Shown: positions 5,424-8,014 of the stretch, piece by piece
How the letters are laid out: every line of letters starts with the position of its first letter
How positions within the stretch are numbered: position 1 is the first letter of the stretch
Source: Candidatus Aenigmatarchaeota archaeon
GTDB taxonomy: Archaea; Aenigmatarchaeota; Aenigmatarchaeia; QMZS01
Assembly: GCA_003663355.1 (NCBI GenBank)
Contig: QMZV01000031.1
Coordinates: 1-8,014, forward strand
DNA: 8,014 nt
Direction of reading: 5' to 3'
The notes under the pieces: generated by a model
Databases searched by the model: none
The model's input: the letters and a program-made list of their open reading frames with translations, nothing else
Told to the model about the DNA's origin: nothing
Position numbers and translations under genes: made by a program

Positions 5424-6305
5424 ATGGTAAACATAAATTTAACTTTTTTAGGGACTGGAACAGCAATTCCGACTTTAAAAAGAAGACATTCCAGCATTCA
5501 CTTGTCTTATCAAGGCAGGAATAGTTATTCTCTATTATTTGATTGCGGAGAAGGAACCCAGACACAACTTTTAAAGGCGAGAATAAATTTCATGTCAATA
5601 GACCATATTTTTATAACTCATTGGCATGCCGACCATTTTATTGGTATTTTCGGTTTGCTCGTTTCCATGGGTTTTGAAAAAAGAGAAAGAGAATTGAAAA
5701 TTTTTGCTCCAAAGGGGGATAAAATAGGCCCGGAACTTTTAAAATTTTATAAACTTCCCTTTCCTGTGAAATTTTTTGATTCTTATAAAAATGGTGTAAT
5801 TTGCGAAGAAGAAGAATTTTTGGTTGAGGCAATGCCTGTAAAACACACAGTAGAAACAGTTGCCTATAAATTTCAGGAGAAAGACAGATTAAAACTGGAT
5901 AAAAAGAAGATAAAAAAATTTGGTTTAACCTGGCAGGAATGCAAAGAGATAAAGGAAAAAAGAAAAATAAAAAAAGATGGAAAAACAATAAAATTAGAAG
6001 AAGTTTCTTACAAGACAGAAGGCAAAAAAATTGTTTATGCCGTTGATACAGTTTATCTTAAAAAAATGGAAAAATTTTGCAAAGATTCTATTTTAATCCA
6101 TGAATGCACTTATTTTAGCAAAGAAGATATAAAACACAAAATGCATTCTTGTTTGCAGGATGTTCTTAAATTCAGAAAAGTGGCAAAGAAAATTTATCTT
6201 ACCCATATCGGTAGGCAATACCAGAGCCAATCAGAACTTGAAGAAAAAGTGAAGAGATACAAAAATGTTTTTGTTGCAAAAGATTTGATGAAAGTTAAAA
6301 TTTAG
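5424..6305 (+). CDS. rnz: Ribonuclease Z (tRNA 3' endonuclease)
   Basis: A 293-residue metallo-beta-lactamase-fold tRNase Z, which removes the 3' trailer of tRNA precursors before CCA addition. It begins with the family's GTGTAIPTLKR strand-loop and FDCGEGTQTQ. The zinc-binding signature THWHADH gives H66, H68, D70 and H71. Further ligands are H141 (VKHTVET), D208 (YAVDT) and H261 (LTHIGRQY). The segment LIHECTYF (about 225-232) and KMHSCLQDV match the RNase Z C-terminal half. The basic insertion around residues 150-195 lies before the D208 strand and corresponds roughly to the tRNA-gripping exosite region. Length is normal (about 300). It probably starts an operon with the PIN gene, which begins 1 nt after its TAG. 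The CCA-less tRNA-Val upstream in the window is a natural substrate. Confidence 0.93.
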   Translation: MVNINLTFLGTGTAIPTLKRRHSSIHLSYQGRNSYSLLFDCGEGTQTQLLKARINFMSIDHIFITHWHADHFIGIFGLLVSMGFEKRERELKIFAPKGDKIGPELLKFYKLPFPVKFFDSYKNGVICEEEEFLVEAMPVKHTVETVAYKFQEKDRLKLDKKKIKKFGLTWQECKEIKEKRKIKKDGKTIKLEEVSYKTEGKKIVYAVDTVYLKKMEKFCKDSILIHECTYFSKEDIKHKMHSCLQDVLKFRKVAKKIYLTHIGRQYQSQSELEEKVKRYKNVFVAKDLMKVKI

Positions 6306-6306
6306 A

Positions 6307-6633
6307 ATGTTGCTGGTTGATACGAATGTTGTAATGGAATACAAAAAGTTAAAACTTTTCTTCAGGAGCAAAGAGTTAGCAATAACAAATCCATGTCTAT
6401 CTGAAGTCAGAAAAATTGCAAAGGAAAAAAGAGATCTTGTTTTATTGGAATTGACTGATAAAATAAAAGTAATTGAGACAAAAGAAAAAAATGCGGATAA
6501 ATCAATTTTAGAAGTTGCAAAAAAATACAAATATCCTGTCGCCACTTTTGACAAATTGCTGATAAAAAAATTGAAGGAGGAAGGAATAAGAGTTTTGAGT
6601 TCAAACAAGGAGATTCTTAGAGAATTTAGTTAA
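6307..6633 (+). CDS. Small PIN-domain protein (FCF1-like nuclease fold)
   Basis: A 108-residue PIN-domain protein. PIN domains are metal-dependent RNases. The conserved acidic residues are all visible: D5 in VDTNVVM, E33 in CLSEV, D64 in NADKSIL and D82 in VATFDK. Pattern and size resemble the archaeal FCF1/UTP24-like group, linked to rRNA or tRNA processing, more than classic VapC toxins. The usual Asn in the VATNDK segment is replaced by F81. The ATG is 1 nt after the RNase Z stop, so translational coupling is likely. No antitoxin-like partner gene precedes it. A VapC-type role cannot be excluded. Either way nuclease activity is inferred from motifs only. Confidence 0.82.
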   Translation: MLLVDTNVVMEYKKLKLFFRSKELAITNPCLSEVRKIAKEKRDLVLLELTDKIKVIETKEKNADKSILEVAKKYKYPVATFDKLLIKKLKEEGIRVLSSNKEILREFS

Positions 6634-6647
6634 GTTTATAACTATTT

Positions 6648-7100
6648 ATGGGTATACAAAAAGATGCTGGAGAAATACTTATTTTTATCTATGAGAAATA
6701 TATAGAAAATGATTTAAGAAAACTTCAAAGTGAGCAAATTGTTAAAGAAACTGGGTGGAATATTGGAAGAGTAAGAAGGGTTGTAAAATATCTTTCTGAT
6801 ATGGGGTTGGTTGATGTTTATTATCAAGATAAATATGATGGGCCTTCTCCCAAATATCTTCCTCACAAAGAAGAATCTATAGGTAGGAAGAGAATAGTAA
6901 CTAAATCTATTGTAGAATGGGGTTATGCAGAATTTCTTAAATCACAGTTAGAATCTGGCAACGAATTCTTTATTAATAAATTATATCCAAAAGCAATAGA
7001 TATAATAGAGGGAGAAAAGCAAGAATTTAAAACAACATTCGGATTTGAAATAGGCATTCCTGGAATGTTTAAATTCAGCTGGAAAAAAGAAGATAAATAA
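6648..7100 (+). CDS. Winged-helix domain protein of unknown role
   Basis: A 150-residue protein. The N-terminal 60 residues fit a winged helix-turn-helix: helix 1 about 6-20, helix 2 about 27-35 (SEQIVKETG), recognition helix about 38-52 (NIGRVRRVVKYLSDMG), then the wing (LVDVYYQDKYDG). After a basic stretch (PKYLPHKEESIGRKRIVTKS), residues 85-122 look helical. The last 25 residues form a beta-like tail (KTTFGFEIGIPGMFKFSW) I do not recognise. It could be a DNA-binding regulator, but nothing shows its target. The gene follows the PIN gene by 14 nt (GTTTATAACTATTT), so it may be in the same operon or use a TATA-like promoter inside the PIN gene end. Confidence 0.65.
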   Translation: MGIQKDAGEILIFIYEKYIENDLRKLQSEQIVKETGWNIGRVRRVVKYLSDMGLVDVYYQDKYDGPSPKYLPHKEESIGRKRIVTKSIVEWGYAEFLKSQLESGNEFFINKLYPKAIDIIEGEKQEFKTTFGFEIGIPGMFKFSWKKEDK

Positions 7101-7119
7101 GTCTAAACAAACTCTAACA

Positions 7120-7124
7120 TTTTT
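7120..7124 (+). terminator. Weak oligo-T terminator candidate after the winged-helix gene
   Basis: A T5 run lies 20 nt past the stop codon in the 54-nt gap before the convergent Fic gene. It is short, so termination here is only a possibility. No hairpin was seen next to it. Confidence 0.25.
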
Positions 7125-7154
7125 CTCAGGATTCTCAATTTTACCAATTATACT

Positions 7155-8014
7155 TTACTCCAACATTCTTGCTATTTCCTTTAATTTATCTATTATAAGC
7201 TTTACCAAATATCTTAAATTTTCTTTATTGGCCTCTTTAAGTGCTTTGTAATATTTTAGTTTTTCTTCATTTTTTATATTGATCATAGGTAATTTGTTTT
7301 TAAACAAGAAAAAGTTTAATATTAATCTTCCAACTCTGCCATTAAAATCTATAAAAGGATGTATGCTTTCAAAAGCAGCGTGGAAATAAGCGCCAACTAC
7401 AATTGGATTATATTTTAGTTTATTTTTTCTGTACCACTTCATTAATTCCTTGAATTCATTTTCTATATCTTTAGGTTTTGGAGGAATAACTTCAACCCCT
7501 CTTATAAAAACCTGAACATCTCTAAACTTTCCTGAATATTTCTCTGGCAAAATGTCTTTTGTCAAAATCCTGTGCAACTTGCAAATAACTTTTTTATTTA
7601 TATCTCCATTATAAGAAAGAATATATTCAAAGGCTTTTTTGTGATTTTCTATCTCTTTTATTTCCTTTAAACTTTTTCCTTCAGGAGATAACTTATCTAT
7701 TAAAATTAATGATACCTCTTCCAAGGATAAAGTTGAACCTTCTATTGCAGTTGTGTTATAAGTAAATGAAACTTCAAACCATTCCAGAAATTTCTTAAGC
7801 GCAACACTATTTCTCAAAAATTTACCAAATCTTTTCTTTATTTTCTCAATTTCTTTTATTTCTTTTTCATTTAATAAATTAAATAAAGGATCCTGCTTTT
7901 TCAGTAAGTTTATTTTTTCTTCGATAATTTTTCCTTTTTTGTTTATTTCATCTTTTAATTTTTTCTTACTCAAATTTTTTCCTAAATAAACCCTTATTTT
8001 CTTATATTTTCCAT
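7155..8014 (-). CDS. Fic-domain protein, 5' end beyond the window
   Basis: A Fic/DOC-family protein. Most characterised members transfer AMP from ATP to target proteins. The frame has no stop up to the right edge. The 13 codons before the TTG at 7973 read GKYKKIRVYLGKN, which matches the N-terminal lead-in of many archaeal Fic proteins. The true start is therefore outside the window. Residues below are numbered from that TTG. An N-terminal coiled/helical part (1-65) precedes T74-x-x-x-E78-G79 (in TTAIEGS), the inhibitory-helix motif of class II Fic proteins. The Fic motif is HPFIDFNGRVGR (205-216), with catalytic H205, D209, N211, R213 and R216. F210 replaces the usual glycine. YSGKFRDVQVFIRG (146-159) is the flap region. 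Target and partner are unknown. The gene converges on the winged-helix gene. Confidence 0.88.
   Translation of the reverse strand, partial: GKYKKIRVYLGKNLSKKKLKDEINKKGKIIEEKINLLKKQDPLFNLLNEKEIKEIEKIKKRFGKFLRNSVALKKFLEWFEVSFTYNTTAIEGSTLSLEEVSLILIDKLSPEGKSLKEIKEIENHKKAFEYILSYNGDINKKVICKLHRILTKDILPEKYSGKFRDVQVFIRGVEVIPPKPKDIENEFKELMKWYRKNKLKYNPIVVGAYFHAAFESIHPFIDFNGRVGRLILNFFLFKNKLPMINIKNEEKLKYYKALKEANKENLRYLVKLIIDKLKEIARMLE

Noticed and set aside
6307..7100. VapBC-type toxin-antitoxin pair (PIN plus winged helix)
   Set aside because: The order is toxin-like gene first, the putative DNA-binding protein is too long for a VapB, and the PIN protein resembles the FCF1-like group and is coupled to RNase Z.
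7155..7973. Fic gene starting at TTG 7973
   Set aside because: The same frame is open to the window edge and the upstream codons look like family sequence, so I treat the gene as 5'-truncated by the window.
7101..8014. Fic as part of a Phd-Doc or Fic-antitoxin pair
   Set aside because: The inhibitory motif is inside the same protein (class II), and no small antitoxin gene lies downstream. The upstream side is not visible.

Overview
The window looks like an AT-rich archaeal chromosome segment, possibly from a small-genome (DPANN-type) lineage. The archaeal signs are a Hjc-type Holliday junction resolvase, a zinc-ribbon RPA-like single-strand DNA-binding protein, a helicase-less XPF/ERCC4 nuclease, a long-form RNase Z, a tRNA gene with no encoded CCA and an insertion in its D-loop, and start codons with no recognisable Shine-Dalgarno sequence. 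Phylum placement is inference only. No phage, transposon, CRISPR or integrase signal was seen.

Layout, left to right: the tail of an upstream gene overlaps an acyl-CoA synthetase of the benzoate-CoA ligase type (57-1472, +). Facing it is a 95-residue protein of unknown function (1493-1780, -). A tRNA-Val(UAC) gene follows at 1803-1929 (+), interrupted in the D-loop by about 50 nt. Then come hjc (2006-2374, -) and a divergent MscS-family mechanosensitive channel (2402-3418, +). A SemiSWEET/PQ-loop transporter (3415-3669, -) overlaps the channel gene tail to tail. The RPA-like gene (3691-4614, +) faces the XPF-type nuclease gene (4692-5387, -). Divergent from the nuclease is an apparent operon of RNase Z (5424-6305, +) and a small PIN-domain protein (6307-6633, +), followed by a winged-helix protein (6648-7100, +). 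The right end holds a Fic-domain protein (minus strand) whose 5' end lies outside the window.

Functionally, hjc, the RPA-like gene and the XPF-type gene form a loose recombination/repair neighbourhood: ssDNA binding, branched-DNA cleavage and junction resolution. RNase Z and the PIN protein, one base apart, suggest an RNA-processing unit. RNase Z is the enzyme expected to trim the 3' end of the CCA-less tRNA-Val. The synthetase, channel and small sugar-type transporter are ordinary metabolic and membrane genes. Genes are very tightly packed, with intergenic gaps of 1-77 nt, and divergent pairs are separated by only 21-36 nt.

The strongest oddity is the tRNA-Val D-loop insertion. It carries a perfect 9-bp helix, but I could not fit it to a strict bulge-helix-bulge motif. 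Second-tier observations are a possible H-type pseudoknot between the RPA-like and XPF-type genes, the altered Fic motif, and the Fic reading frame running off the right edge. I see no convincing new multi-gene system.
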